From assembly GCF_001617365.1 (NCBI RefSeq), contig NZ_LVJR01000003.1:1-58101 (forward strand): a stretch of DNA of 58,101 nt, written 5' to 3'. Position numbers and translations under genes: made by a program. The notes beneath the pieces were generated by a model. It searched no databases, was not told where the DNA came from, and was given only the letters and a program-made list of their open reading frames with translations. Origin of the DNA: Rhodanobacter sp. FW104-R8. GTDB lineage: Bacteria; Pseudomonadota; Gammaproteobacteria; Xanthomonadales; Rhodanobacteraceae. Positions 26,780 to 34,263 of the stretch are shown here, one piece after another; position 1 is the stretch's first letter; every line of letters starts with the position of its first letter.

Positions 26780-26836
26780 GTACTAATGCATTAATACAAT
26801 GGTGCGCATCATACATGGCATGCGGCACCGCCGCAA
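26780..26836 (-). promoter_or_regulatory. his operon promoter and palindromic operator
   Basis: On the minus strand TTGCGG (26831-26836) is separated by 17 bases from TATGAT (26808-26813), a good sigma-70 promoter. Downstream of the expected start lies GTACTAATGCATTAATAC (26780-26797, plus-strand reading), a near-perfect 18-bp palindrome with one mismatched pair. It ends 4 bases from the ATG. Its position favours repression by the first gene product. Confidence 0.75.
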
Positions 26837-26982
26837 ACCGGGCAGCCGGCACGGATCGAGCTACCATTCAGTTTGGCCGGCGTGCACGCCGACGCAGCAT
26901 GCGGCAGGCCTGCCGCGCGGCGCGGACCGGCGGGAACCTATCCGCCCGCCGACGCATCCAACCCGCGTCCGGCCCTGGGTCA

Positions 26983-27011
26983 GCCAGTTGCGGCGTCACG
27001 CCGCAACTGGC
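26983..27011 (+). promoter_or_regulatory. perfect 13-bp hairpin upstream of the exported protein gene
   Basis: GCCAGTTGCGGCG (26983-26995), loop TCA, then its exact complement (26999-27011). There is no T run, so it is not a classical terminator. It lies 55 bases before the GTG start and may be a leader structure or binding site. The remainder of the 26797-27065 gap shows nothing else recognisable. Confidence 0.55.
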
Positions 27012-27065
27012 GCAGCCGTCGCGGTGGGACAATGACGAAGTCAATCCAGCCCATCGAGAGCGCAC

Positions 27066-28079
27066 GTGGAACATCCGGACTCATACCAGTCGCACATCGG
27101 CTCCCGGTCGCCGCGGCCGTGCGCACGCCATCGACGCCTCGCCGCCGCCACGCTGTTCGCGGTCGCACTGGCCCCGGCGCTGGCGAACGCCTGCTCCACC
27201 TGCGGCTGCTCGCTCAACTCGGACTGGTCCAGCCAGGGCTACGCCACCAGCAGCGGCCTGCACCTCAGCGTGCGCGAGGACTACTTCGACCAGTCGCGGC
27301 TGATGCACGGCACCGATACCGTCAACCGCTCGGCATTCCAGTACCCCGCCGACGAGGAGGTGCAGCGCAAGACCATCAACCACACCACCCTGCTCGGCGC
27401 GGACTACAACTTCTCGCGCTACTGGGGCATCTCGGCCCAGTTGCCGTACACCGACCGCCACCACCAGACCATCGCCACCGGCGACACCGACATCTCCACT
27501 TCCGATGCGCGGGGCATCGGCGACCTGCGCCTGCTCGCGCGCTACCAGGGCTTCAGCGAGGATGCCGGTCTCGGCATGCAATTCGGCGTGAAACTGCCCA
27601 CCGGGCGCTTCACCCAGAACTTCGCGGCCGGCCCGCAGGCCGGCCAGCCACTCGACCGCGGCCTGCAACTGGGCACCGGCACCACCGACGCGCTGATCGG
27701 CGTGTACAAATTCGGCTACCTCAGCGATGCGCTGGCCTACTTCGGCCAGGCCATGGCGCAGGTTCCGCTGGACGCGCGGAGCGGTTTCCGGCCCGGCAAT
27801 TCGCTGAATATCGACTTCGGCGTGCGCTATCTCGGCATGAAGCGCATCACCCCCCAGCTGCAGCTCAACATCCACAGCGAGCGGCGCGAAAGCGGCCCGC
27901 AGTCCGACCGCCCCAACAGCGGCGCGACGTTCGCCTACCTCAGCCCGGGCATCAGCGTGAAGCTCGGTCCGCGGCTGAACGCGTTCGCTTTCGTCCAGCT
28001 GCCCGTCTGGCAGCGCGTCAACGGCCTGCAGCTGGAGCCGCGCCGGCTGTGGTCGGTGGGCGCGCAGTACCGTTTCTGA
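27066..28079 (+). CDS. exported putative outer-membrane beta-barrel protein with a Cys-rich N-terminus
   Basis: A 337-aa protein starting at GTG 27066. It has a positively charged leader and signal peptide (LAAATLFAVALAPALANA) followed directly by CSTCGCSLNSDW, a CxxCxC cluster that could bind a metal or be redox-active. The rest shows alternating polar/hydrophobic strands and ends in Phe (AQYRF), the usual C-terminus of outer-membrane barrels. The blocks GDLRLLARYQGF, GVKLPTGRF and SLNIDFGVRY resemble the MetA-pathway/transporter barrel family. Function is unknown. No partner gene is adjacent on this strand; the zinc module lies downstream on the other strand. Confidence 0.7.
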   Translation: MEHPDSYQSHIGSRSPRPCARHRRLAAATLFAVALAPALANACSTCGCSLNSDWSSQGYATSSGLHLSVREDYFDQSRLMHGTDTVNRSAFQYPADEEVQRKTINHTTLLGADYNFSRYWGISAQLPYTDRHHQTIATGDTDISTSDARGIGDLRLLARYQGFSEDAGLGMQFGVKLPTGRFTQNFAAGPQAGQPLDRGLQLGTGTTDALIGVYKFGYLSDALAYFGQAMAQVPLDARSGFRPGNSLNIDFGVRYLGMKRITPQLQLNIHSERRESGPQSDRPNSGATFAYLSPGISVKLGPRLNAFAFVQLPVWQRVNGLQLEPRRLWSVGAQYRF

Positions 28080-28114
28080 CCCGCGACCGCCTGCCACGCG
28101 GCGCGGTCCGCCCA

Positions 28115-28146
28115 CAAAAAAGCCCCGCCGAGGCGGGGCTTTTTTT
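28115..28146. terminator. bidirectional intrinsic terminator
   Basis: AGCCCCGCC and GGCGGGGCT (28121-28140) form a near-perfect stem flanked by A on the left and T on the right. It can end both the exported protein gene (plus) and the bTHX gene (minus). Confidence 0.92.
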
Positions 28147-28163
28147 GCTCGATGCAAACCGGC

Positions 28164-28325
28164 TCAGGCCGACTTCTTCTTTGGCGCGGCCTTCTTGGCG
28201 GCGGCCGGCTTGGTCACGGTCGGCTTGGCGCCGACCACGGCCGGCAGCACGCCGTGCGTACGGGTATTGCCGTAGCTGCCGCGATAAGTCTTGCCGCGGC
28301 GGGTCTTGCGATCGCCCTTACCCAT
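28164..28325 (-). CDS. 30S ribosomal protein bTHX (Thx)
   Basis: A 53-aa very basic protein: MGKGDRKTRRGKTYRGSYG followed by NTRTHGVLPAVVGAKP and a Lys/Ala tail. The first 25 residues match ribosomal protein Thx of Thermus and its bacterial homologues (MGKGDxKTRRGKxxRGSYGxxR), which sits in a pocket of the 30S head. The C-terminal KPAAAKKAAPKKKSA tail is an extension seen in proteobacterial copies. AAGGAG lies at ideal distance before the ATG at 28325. The gene is short enough to be missed by length cut-offs. Confidence 0.92.
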   Translation of the reverse strand: MGKGDRKTRRGKTYRGSYGNTRTHGVLPAVVGAKPTVTKPAAAKKAAPKKKSA

Positions 28326-28390
28326 GGGAACTCCTTGATTTATCGGATGAACGGCCGGTGATCATAGCAGTGTCGGACCGCTGCGTCATG

Positions 28391-29335
28391 TCAACGGTGC
28401 GCGTGCCCGGCGCAGTCCCCGCTGGCGTCGAAGCACTCGCCCGGATCGATCTGCACGGTCACGTGCTGGATCCCGAAACGCTCCGCCAGCATCCGGTTGA
28501 TCGCCTGCAGGGCTCTCGCGCCATCGGCATGCTCGCCCAGTTCGGCATGCAGGGTCGCCATGCGCGAACCGGATGCCAGCTGCCACACATGCAGGTGGTG
28601 GATGTCGCGGATGCCCGGATCGGCGGTGCGCAGCGCCGCCTCCACCTGGGCGCTGTCCATGCCGTCGGGTACGCCTTCCAGCAGGATGTGCGCGGACATC
28701 CGCAGCAATCGCCACGCGCTGCCCAGGATCAGCAGCGACACCAGCAGCGACAGCAGCGGATCGGCCCAGAGCCAGCCGAACCAGCGGATCGCCAGCGCCG
28801 CCAGCACCGCCGCCAGCGAGCCGAGCAGGTCACCCAGCACGTGCAGGCTGGCGCTGGCCAGGTTGACGTCGTCGTGCGCATGCCCGTACAGGATGCGCAG
28901 CACCAGCACATTCACCAGCAGGCCCACGATCGCCACCACCAGCATCACCCCGGACAGGATTTCCCCAGGGTGCAGCAGGCGCGCAACCGCTTCGTAGACG
29001 ATCCAGCCGACCAGCACGAACTGGCTCAGCGCATTGACGAAACCCGCCAGGACCTCGATCCGGCCGTAGCCATAGCTGCGCCGCGCATCGGCCGGCCGGG
29101 TCGCCATCCAGGCGCCGACCACCGCCAGCAGCAGGGCCAGCGCATCGACCATCATGTGGCCGGCGTCGGCGAGCAGGGCCAGCGAGCCGGACCACATGCC
29201 GCCGACCACCTCGGCCACCATCATCAGGACGGTCAGCACGAACGCGAACAGCAGCTTGCGCGCGCGCCCGCCAACCGCCGCGGCGTGTTCGTGCGGATGC
29301 GCATGATGGTGGTGGTGGGCGTGCGTGGCGTTCAC
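28391..29335 (-). CDS. cation diffusion facilitator (zinc/cadmium/cobalt exporter, CzcD/ZitB type)
   Basis: A 314-aa inner-membrane antiporter that expels divalent metals. It begins with a His-rich stretch (HAHHHHHAHPHEH), has six hydrophobic segments between about 27 and 210, and carries the paired metal-binding motifs DAGHMMVDALAL (TM2) and HVLGDLLGS (TM5). The cytoplasmic C-terminal domain includes IHHLHVWQLASG and ends in a His-containing tail (CAGHAHR). It follows the MerC-like gene after about 60 bases on the same strand and likely belongs to the zinc-regulated unit. Confidence 0.93.
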   Translation of the reverse strand: MNATHAHHHHHAHPHEHAAAVGGRARKLLFAFVLTVLMMVAEVVGGMWSGSLALLADAGHMMVDALALLLAVVGAWMATRPADARRSYGYGRIEVLAGFVNALSQFVLVGWIVYEAVARLLHPGEILSGVMLVVAIVGLLVNVLVLRILYGHAHDDVNLASASLHVLGDLLGSLAAVLAALAIRWFGWLWADPLLSLLVSLLILGSAWRLLRMSAHILLEGVPDGMDSAQVEAALRTADPGIRDIHHLHVWQLASGSRMATLHAELGEHADGARALQAINRMLAERFGIQHVTVQIDPGECFDASGDCAGHAHR

Positions 29336-29393
29336 GCGCGCATGCTAGGAACGACGGTCGCCGTTACACAATCACGAGGGGCCGCGGCGCGGC

Positions 29394-29828
29394 TCAATGC
29401 GCGCACTGCGGGCCGTGCACGTGATCGCGGGCATAGCGCCGATCACGGCGCAGGTTGACGAAATGCGCGCCGGCCAGCAGCAGGCCGCCGGAAGTCACCA
29501 GCACGCCGTGCAGGGCGGTCGCATACCCCTCGGCATAGGTGACCCCGAGCAGCAGCAAGGCCAGCCCGGGAACCGCCAGCAGCAGCGGCAGCGGTTGCTC
29601 GTGGCGGCGAAAGCCGCGGACCAGCGCCACCAGGGCCAGTGCACAGGCGAACATCACGAAGCCGCGCTCGAAGCGATGGTCGGCCAGGAATTCCAGGCCC
29701 ACCAGCGGCAGCACCGCCAGCACGAACGGCAGCAGCGCGCAGTGGATCGCGCACAGGAACGACGCCGTCGCGCCTATGCGATCGGCCGCGTGCCACCAGC
29801 GCGTTTTGCCTGTCTGCTCGGAATCCAT
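29394..29828 (-). CDS. MerC-domain membrane protein
   Basis: A 144-aa protein with four predicted membrane segments. TM1 contains the MerC-type metal motif ATASFLCAIHCALLP, where the paired Cys (C-x-x-x-C region) binds metal; the C-terminus ends HVHGPQCAH. MerC domains were named from mercury uptake, but stand-alone chromosomal copies next to Zur genes are usually connected to zinc. A Zur-box-like palindrome lies about 50 bases upstream of its ATG. Its role, import or sensing, is inferred only. Confidence 0.82.
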   Translation of the reverse strand: MDSEQTGKTRWWHAADRIGATASFLCAIHCALLPFVLAVLPLVGLEFLADHRFERGFVMFACALALVALVRGFRRHEQPLPLLLAVPGLALLLLGVTYAEGYATALHGVLVTSGGLLLAGAHFVNLRRDRRYARDHVHGPQCAH

Positions 29829-29880
29829 CGGCCCGTGCCGGCGTCGCCAGACGTGGCGACTCTGTACCCGGTCGGCACAA

Positions 29881-29895
29881 TGTTACTTTATAACA
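29881..29895 (-). promoter_or_regulatory. Zur-box-like palindrome upstream of the merC-like gene
   Basis: TGTTACTTTATAACA is a 15-bp inverted repeat (TGTTA-N5-TAACA) resembling proteobacterial Zur boxes (GTTATnnnATAAC type). It is in the 97-base gap between zur and the MerC-like gene, AT-rich unlike its surroundings, 53 bases before the ATG of the latter. Confidence 0.65.
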
Positions 29896-29925
29896 TCACA
29901 AAACGCCAGATCCCGGTACCGCCGC

Positions 29926-30438
29926 TCAACCCTTGCGGCAATGCCTGCAGGTGCCGTGCACCTCCAGCGTCTGCGCCTGCGGCCGGAAACCGAGCGCCCT
30001 GGCCTGCGCCTCGATGAGTTCGGCCACCCGTTCGTCGCAGACCTCTTCCGCGCTGGAGCAGGTGTCGCAGATCAGGAACGGCACCTGGTGCGCCTCGGCC
30101 GGGTGGTGGCAGGAGACGAAGGCGTTGATCGACTCCAGCTTGTGGATGAAGCCGTTCTCGAGCAGGAAATCGAGCGCACGGTAGACCGTGGGCGGCGCCG
30201 CATTGCCATGCCGCTCGCGCAACTGGTCGAGCAGATCGTAGGCCTTGATCGGCTTGTCCGCGGCGGCAACCAGCTCCAGCACCTCGCGGCGCAGCGTGGT
30301 CAGGCGCAGGCCGCGCTTCTCGCTGGCGAGTTCCACCGCCGCCACGAACCCCCTGGGGTCGTCGTGGTGATGATGGTGATGCGGGTGCGGCTTGGCGGAG
30401 ATGGCAGTCGTCAATGGGGTCACCTCGGCAGCGATCAT
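29926..30438 (-). CDS. zur: Fur-family regulator, probable zinc uptake repressor Zur
   Basis: A 170-aa Fur-superfamily repressor. It starts with a His-rich tract (KPHPHHHHHHDD), continues with the winged helix (LTTLRREVLELVAAADKPIKAYDLLDQL and PTVYRALDFLLENGFIHKLES) and the dimerisation/metal domain with HHPAEAHQVPFLICDTCSSAEEV and the terminal GTCRHCRKG. The two CxxC pairs make the structural zinc site. The first block (LTTLRREVL) and the adjoining zinc-transport genes fit Zur better than Fur. It overlaps the upstream membrane-protein gene by four bases. Confidence 0.9.
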   Translation of the reverse strand: MIAAEVTPLTTAISAKPHPHHHHHHDDPRGFVAAVELASEKRGLRLTTLRREVLELVAAADKPIKAYDLLDQLRERHGNAAPPTVYRALDFLLENGFIHKLESINAFVSCHHPAEAHQVPFLICDTCSSAEEVCDERVAELIEAQARALGFRPQAQTLEVHGTCRHCRKG

Positions 30439-30722
30439 ACACCCCTGCCACGCCCCCGCCCGGGCAGCGGCGGCGGCACGCGACGCGGCCGGGCCAGCAC
30501 CACCAACCAGCCCAGCGGCCCCAGCAGCGCGGCCCACACGATGCCCTCGACCAGCCGTCCCCGCCACCAGCCGAGCAGCGCGCCGACCAAGACGAACAGC
30601 AGGCTCCACCAGAACAGCGCCGCCCACGGCACCAGCCGCATCAGGTTGAGGAAGATCTGCCAGAAGGCATCCGGTGCGGCGGGGTCGATTCCCGCGGCCG
30701 CCCTGTCCAGCCATTCGTTCAT
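30435..30722 (-). CDS. small hypothetical membrane protein upstream of zur
   Basis: A 95-aa protein with two hydrophobic segments (about residues 30-52 and 58-78: ALFWWSLLFVLVGALLGWW and IVWAALLGPLGWLVVLA) and a Pro/Arg-rich tail. Its stop overlaps the zur ATG (ATGA), so it is co-translated with Zur. I do not recognise a family beyond generic small membrane proteins. It may be the first gene of the zinc unit. Its start lies about 100 bases from the divergent response regulator gene. Confidence 0.7.
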   Translation of the reverse strand: MNEWLDRAAAGIDPAAPDAFWQIFLNLMRLVPWAALFWWSLLFVLVGALLGWWRGRLVEGIVWAALLGPLGWLVVLARPRRVPPPLPGRGRGRGV

Positions 30723-30823
30723 GCGATGCGCACGCCTGCCGTTAGGATAGGCGCGATGCTGTCCGCAGGCGGCGCCCGCACGCAAGCGGGCGCCGCCGTC
30801 GAGCCCACGAGGAACCATCGCCC

Positions 30824-31501
30824 ATGCGCTGCCTGCTGATCGAGGACGACCTGGCGACCGCCGAACTGGTCCGCCAAGGGCTGGAGCGGGCCGGCCACGT
30901 GGTGCGGGCATGCCATGAAGGCGATGCCGGATTGCGCCTGGCGCTGGACGGCAGCTGGGATGTGGTGGTGCTGGACCGCATGCTGCCCGGCGGCGTGGAC
31001 GGCCTCGGCGTGCTCGCCGCGTTGCGCAGCCACGGTGTCGCCACGCCCGTGATCGTGCTGAGCGCGCTGTCCAGCCTGGACGAGCGCGTGCGCGGCCTGC
31101 GCAGCGGCGGCGACGATTACCTGGGCAAGCCGTTCGCGTTCGACGAGCTGCTGGCGCGGATCGAGGCGCTGGCGCGGCGCGCGGTGCAGCGCGGCGAACC
31201 GGACGTGATCGAGATCGGCGACCTGCGCGTGGACACCCGCAACCGGCGCGTGCACCGCGGCACCCAGGCCATCGCGCTGCAGCCGCGCGAATACCAGCTG
31301 CTCGAATACCTGGCACGCCACCAGGGCATGGTGGTTACCCGGCGGATGCTGCTCACCGCGGTGTGGGGCTATCACTTCGATCCGGAAACCAACGTCATCG
31401 ACGTGCAGATAAGCCGGTTGCGCAACAAGGTGGACCGCGACTTCCCGGCGCCGCTGATCCACACCGCACGCGGGGTCGGCTATACCCTGCGCGCCGAATG
31501 A
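30824..31501 (+). CDS. OmpR-family response regulator
   Basis: A 225-aa DNA-binding regulator. The receiver domain has the acidic pair Glu7/Asp8/Asp9, phospho-acceptor Asp51 in VVVLDRMLPGG, Ser/Thr switch in VIVLSALSS and Lys in GKPF. The C-terminal winged helix (about 125-225) has LQPREYQLLEYLARHQG and TNVIDVQISRLRNKV. It resembles the CzcR/CusR heavy-metal branch. It overlaps the kinase gene by four bases and stands just before an RND metal-efflux operon, so it probably controls that operon. Confidence 0.93.
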   Translation: MRCLLIEDDLATAELVRQGLERAGHVVRACHEGDAGLRLALDGSWDVVVLDRMLPGGVDGLGVLAALRSHGVATPVIVLSALSSLDERVRGLRSGGDDYLGKPFAFDELLARIEALARRAVQRGEPDVIEIGDLRVDTRNRRVHRGTQAIALQPREYQLLEYLARHQGMVVTRRMLLTAVWGYHFDPETNVIDVQISRLRNKVDRDFPAPLIHTARGVGYTLRAE

Positions 31502-32892
31502 GTGCCATGGGCGGCGGCCTGCGCCATTCCGTCGTGCTGCGCATGGCGCTGGGCTACGGCCTGCTGCTGCTGGTCTCGGTCGCGGTGGTTTCGGCGATCT
31601 TCTACATCGGCACCGCCGGCCTGCTCGCGCGCAACATCGACAAGCAGCTCGAGCTGGGGGCGCGCCGGCTGGTGCAACTGCACGACCACCAGGGAATGCC
31701 CGCGCTGCGCCAGGAGATCTTCGGCCTGCTCAACGACGACCAGGACGTCAACACCGAGATCTACCAGCTCGACGCCCCCGACGGCGGCGTGCTGATCGGC
31801 AACCTCGACCGCTGGCGCGCCACCGGCACCGCCACCGGGGAACTGCTGGAGCAGCAGGTGCGGCGGCGCGGCCAGGACACCGTGGGACGCCTGCTCGTGC
31901 ACCGCTTCCCGGACGGCGCGGTGCTGGTGGTCGGGCGCGACCTGCAGGACCAGCGCGACCTCGAACGCATGGTGCTGGCCGCGCTGGCCATGGGCGGCCT
32001 GATCGCCTTCGCGCTGGCGGCAGGCGGCGCGCTGCTGGTGCGGCTGCAGCTGCAACGCCAGCTCAAGGCGATCCACCGCACCACCGAGGAAGTCGCCGCC
32101 GGGCGGCTGGACCGGCGCATCGCGGTCGGCCGTTCGCGCGACGAGTTCGCGATGGTGGCGCGCGACGTCAACCGCATGCTCGACCAGATCGAGCAGCTGA
32201 TGGACAGCGCCCGCGACGTCTCCAACGCGATCGCGCACGACCTGCGCACGCCGCTGGGCCGCATCCGCGCCGTACTGGAGGACGCGCTGCATCCGCAGCA
32301 GCCGCCACAGGCCCTGCGCGAAGGCGCGGCAAGCGCGATCGACGAGATCGACGCGGTCACCCGCCTGGTGGACAAGCTGCTGCAGATCGCCGAGGCGGAA
32401 GCCGGCGTGCGCCGCCAGAACTTCGAACCGGTCGCGCTGCGCGAACTGGTCGGCGACATCGTCGAGCTGTACCAGCCGGCGGCCGAGAACGAGGGCATGA
32501 CGCTCACGCTGGCGGTCGAGGGCGAGCCGCAAGTGGAGGCCGACCGCGACCTGCTGGCGGGCGTGCTCGCCAACCTGCTCGACAACGCGCTCAAGTATGC
32601 CGGCCATGGCACCGTGGTGCGGGTCGACGTGCGCGCCGCGGCGAAAGGCGTGCGCATCGAGGTGGCCGACAACGGCCCCGGCATTCCGCCCGGGCTGCTG
32701 GGCCGGGCGACCGAGCCGTTCTTCCGCGTCGACGCCAGCCGCTACCAGCGCGGCAACGGCCTGGGCCTGTCCATCGCGGCGGCCGTGGTCGCCCTGCATC
32801 GCGGGCGGCTTCGGCTGGAGGATGCGGCCCCCGGCCTTCGCGTGGTCATCCGGCTGCCGCGCGGGAGCGACGACAACCTTTCCGGACGGTAA
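31498..32892 (+). CDS. two-component sensor histidine kinase
   Basis: A 464-aa kinase. TM1 lies at about 15-40, a periplasmic loop of about 120 residues follows, TM2 is at about 158-182, then a HAMP domain, the H-box SNAIAHDLRTPLGRI, and the ATPase with N-box LLDNALKYA, G1 VADNGPGI and G2 GNGLGLSI. Its start overlaps the regulator stop (ATGA). The sensed signal is unknown; the following RND genes suggest a metal. No Cys- or His-rich metal site is obvious in the loop. Confidence 0.92.
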   Translation: MSAMGGGLRHSVVLRMALGYGLLLLVSVAVVSAIFYIGTAGLLARNIDKQLELGARRLVQLHDHQGMPALRQEIFGLLNDDQDVNTEIYQLDAPDGGVLIGNLDRWRATGTATGELLEQQVRRRGQDTVGRLLVHRFPDGAVLVVGRDLQDQRDLERMVLAALAMGGLIAFALAAGGALLVRLQLQRQLKAIHRTTEEVAAGRLDRRIAVGRSRDEFAMVARDVNRMLDQIEQLMDSARDVSNAIAHDLRTPLGRIRAVLEDALHPQQPPQALREGAASAIDEIDAVTRLVDKLLQIAEAEAGVRRQNFEPVALRELVGDIVELYQPAAENEGMTLTLAVEGEPQVEADRDLLAGVLANLLDNALKYAGHGTVVRVDVRAAAKGVRIEVADNGPGIPPGLLGRATEPFFRVDASRYQRGNGLGLSIAAAVVALHRGRLRLEDAAPGLRVVIRLPRGSDDNLSGR

Positions 32893-32921
32893 CTGTTCCC
32901 TTCCGGGTCGCGCGACTAACT

Positions 32922-32959
32922 TAGCGCCGCCCAGCACGCGTAGCGCCGCCCGGCACGCG
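32922..32959 (+). repeat. two tandem 19-base repeats upstream of the RND operon
   Basis: TAGCGCCGCCCAGCACGCG (32922-32940) is followed directly by the same 19 bases with one change (A to G). They lie in the 163-base gap between the kinase and the membrane-fusion gene and could be a regulator binding site or a simple duplication. Confidence 0.6.
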
Positions 32960-33055
32960 GCCTTCCGCAGCGGTCCACGCCGAGGCGGCGGCCTCGCCCC
33001 GCACGCCGCCCATGGCCGCGCGACCTGCGCATGCCCCCGCCCCAAGGAATGCGTG

Positions 33056-34231
33056 ATGCATGACCTCATCCGAACGGTGCGCCCGGCGCTGCACCCGTGC
33101 CTGCTCGCGGCACTGCTGGCCGCCCTCGCCGCCCTCGCCGCCTGCGGCCGCCGGGCCGACCCGCCCGCCGCCGCGGCCCGGCCCGGCGACAGCGTCACGC
33201 TGACCGAGCGCCAGGCGCAGCAGGTGGCCGTGCTGCCGTCCCAATGGCGCGCGTTCGACCGTCGCCTCCAGGCCGTCGGCTACATCGACTTCGACCAGGA
33301 CCGCCTGGCCCAGGTGTCCTCGCCTTACCAGGGGCGCGTGCGGCAGGTGCTGGTGCAGGTCGGCGACCGCGTGGCCAGGGGGCAGGTGCTGTTCACCGTC
33401 GACAGCGCCGACCTCACCCAGGCCGAATCGAACCTGGTCGCCGCCACCGGCATGCGCGCCCTGGCCAGCCATACCCTCGAACGCGCGCACCATCTGTTCG
33501 ACATCCAGGCCAACGCCGGCAAGGACCTGGAACAGGCCGTCGCGGACCAGCAGACCGCCGAGGCCAGCTACCGCTCGGCACGCACGGCGCTGCGCCTGCT
33601 CGGCCTGACCGACGCGCAGATCGACCGCATCGCCGCCCGCCGCGCCATCGACGGCGAGCTGCGCGTGACCAGCCCGATCGCCGGGCGGGTGGCGACGCGC
33701 GCGGTGGCCCCGGGCGACTGGCTGCAACAGGGCGGCGCCGCGCCCATCAGCGTGGCGGCCGACGATGCCCTGTGGATGGTGGCCACCGTGCCGGAAGACG
33801 AGATCGCCGAGATCCGTCCCGGCGATCCGGCCAGCGTGCGGGTGGATGCGCTGCGGGGGCTGACGTTGCAGGGCCGGGTCGACCTGGTCGGCAGCAGCGT
33901 CGATCCGGCCACCCACCGCGTGCAGGTGCGCACGGTGCTGCACGGCGCCGACGCACGGCTGCGCCCGCAGATGCTGGCCAGCATGGAGGTGCGCACCGCG
34001 CCGCCGGCGCAAGCCGTGGCGGTGCCGGCGGACGCGGTGGTGCGCGAGGGCGACGGCACCATGACGGTATACGTCACCACCGACGGCCGCCGCTTCACGC
34101 GGCGCCCGGTGGAACTGGGCCGGCAGCAGGACGGCCAGGACGAGATCGTCGCCGGCCTCGCCGCCGGCGAGCGCGTGGCCGGCACCGGCGCGCTGTTCCT
34201 GAGCAATGCGCTGGCGCTGCAGTCGCAGTAA
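33056..34231 (+). CDS. RND efflux periplasmic adaptor (CusB/CzcB-like), lipoprotein signal
   Basis: A 391-aa membrane-fusion protein that links the inner-membrane RND pump to an outer-membrane channel. The N-terminus has a signal with LAACG lipobox. The body shows the beta-barrel/lipoyl/hairpin order: VSSPYQGRVRQVLVQVGDRVARGQVLFTV (lipoyl half), the alpha hairpin (about 115-190), VTSPIAGRVATRAVAPGDWLQQGG (second lipoyl half) and the C-terminal barrel. It belongs to the heavy-metal type with its N-terminal YIDFDQDRLAQV block. It precedes the pump by about 30 bases. Confidence 0.9.
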   Translation: MHDLIRTVRPALHPCLLAALLAALAALAACGRRADPPAAAARPGDSVTLTERQAQQVAVLPSQWRAFDRRLQAVGYIDFDQDRLAQVSSPYQGRVRQVLVQVGDRVARGQVLFTVDSADLTQAESNLVAATGMRALASHTLERAHHLFDIQANAGKDLEQAVADQQTAEASYRSARTALRLLGLTDAQIDRIAARRAIDGELRVTSPIAGRVATRAVAPGDWLQQGGAAPISVAADDALWMVATVPEDEIAEIRPGDPASVRVDALRGLTLQGRVDLVGSSVDPATHRVQVRTVLHGADARLRPQMLASMEVRTAPPAQAVAVPADAVVREGDGTMTVYVTTDGRRFTRRPVELGRQQDGQDEIVAGLAAGERVAGTGALFLSNALALQSQ

Positions 34232-34263
34232 CCGCCGGCAGCCCACCCGCAAGGAAACGGATC

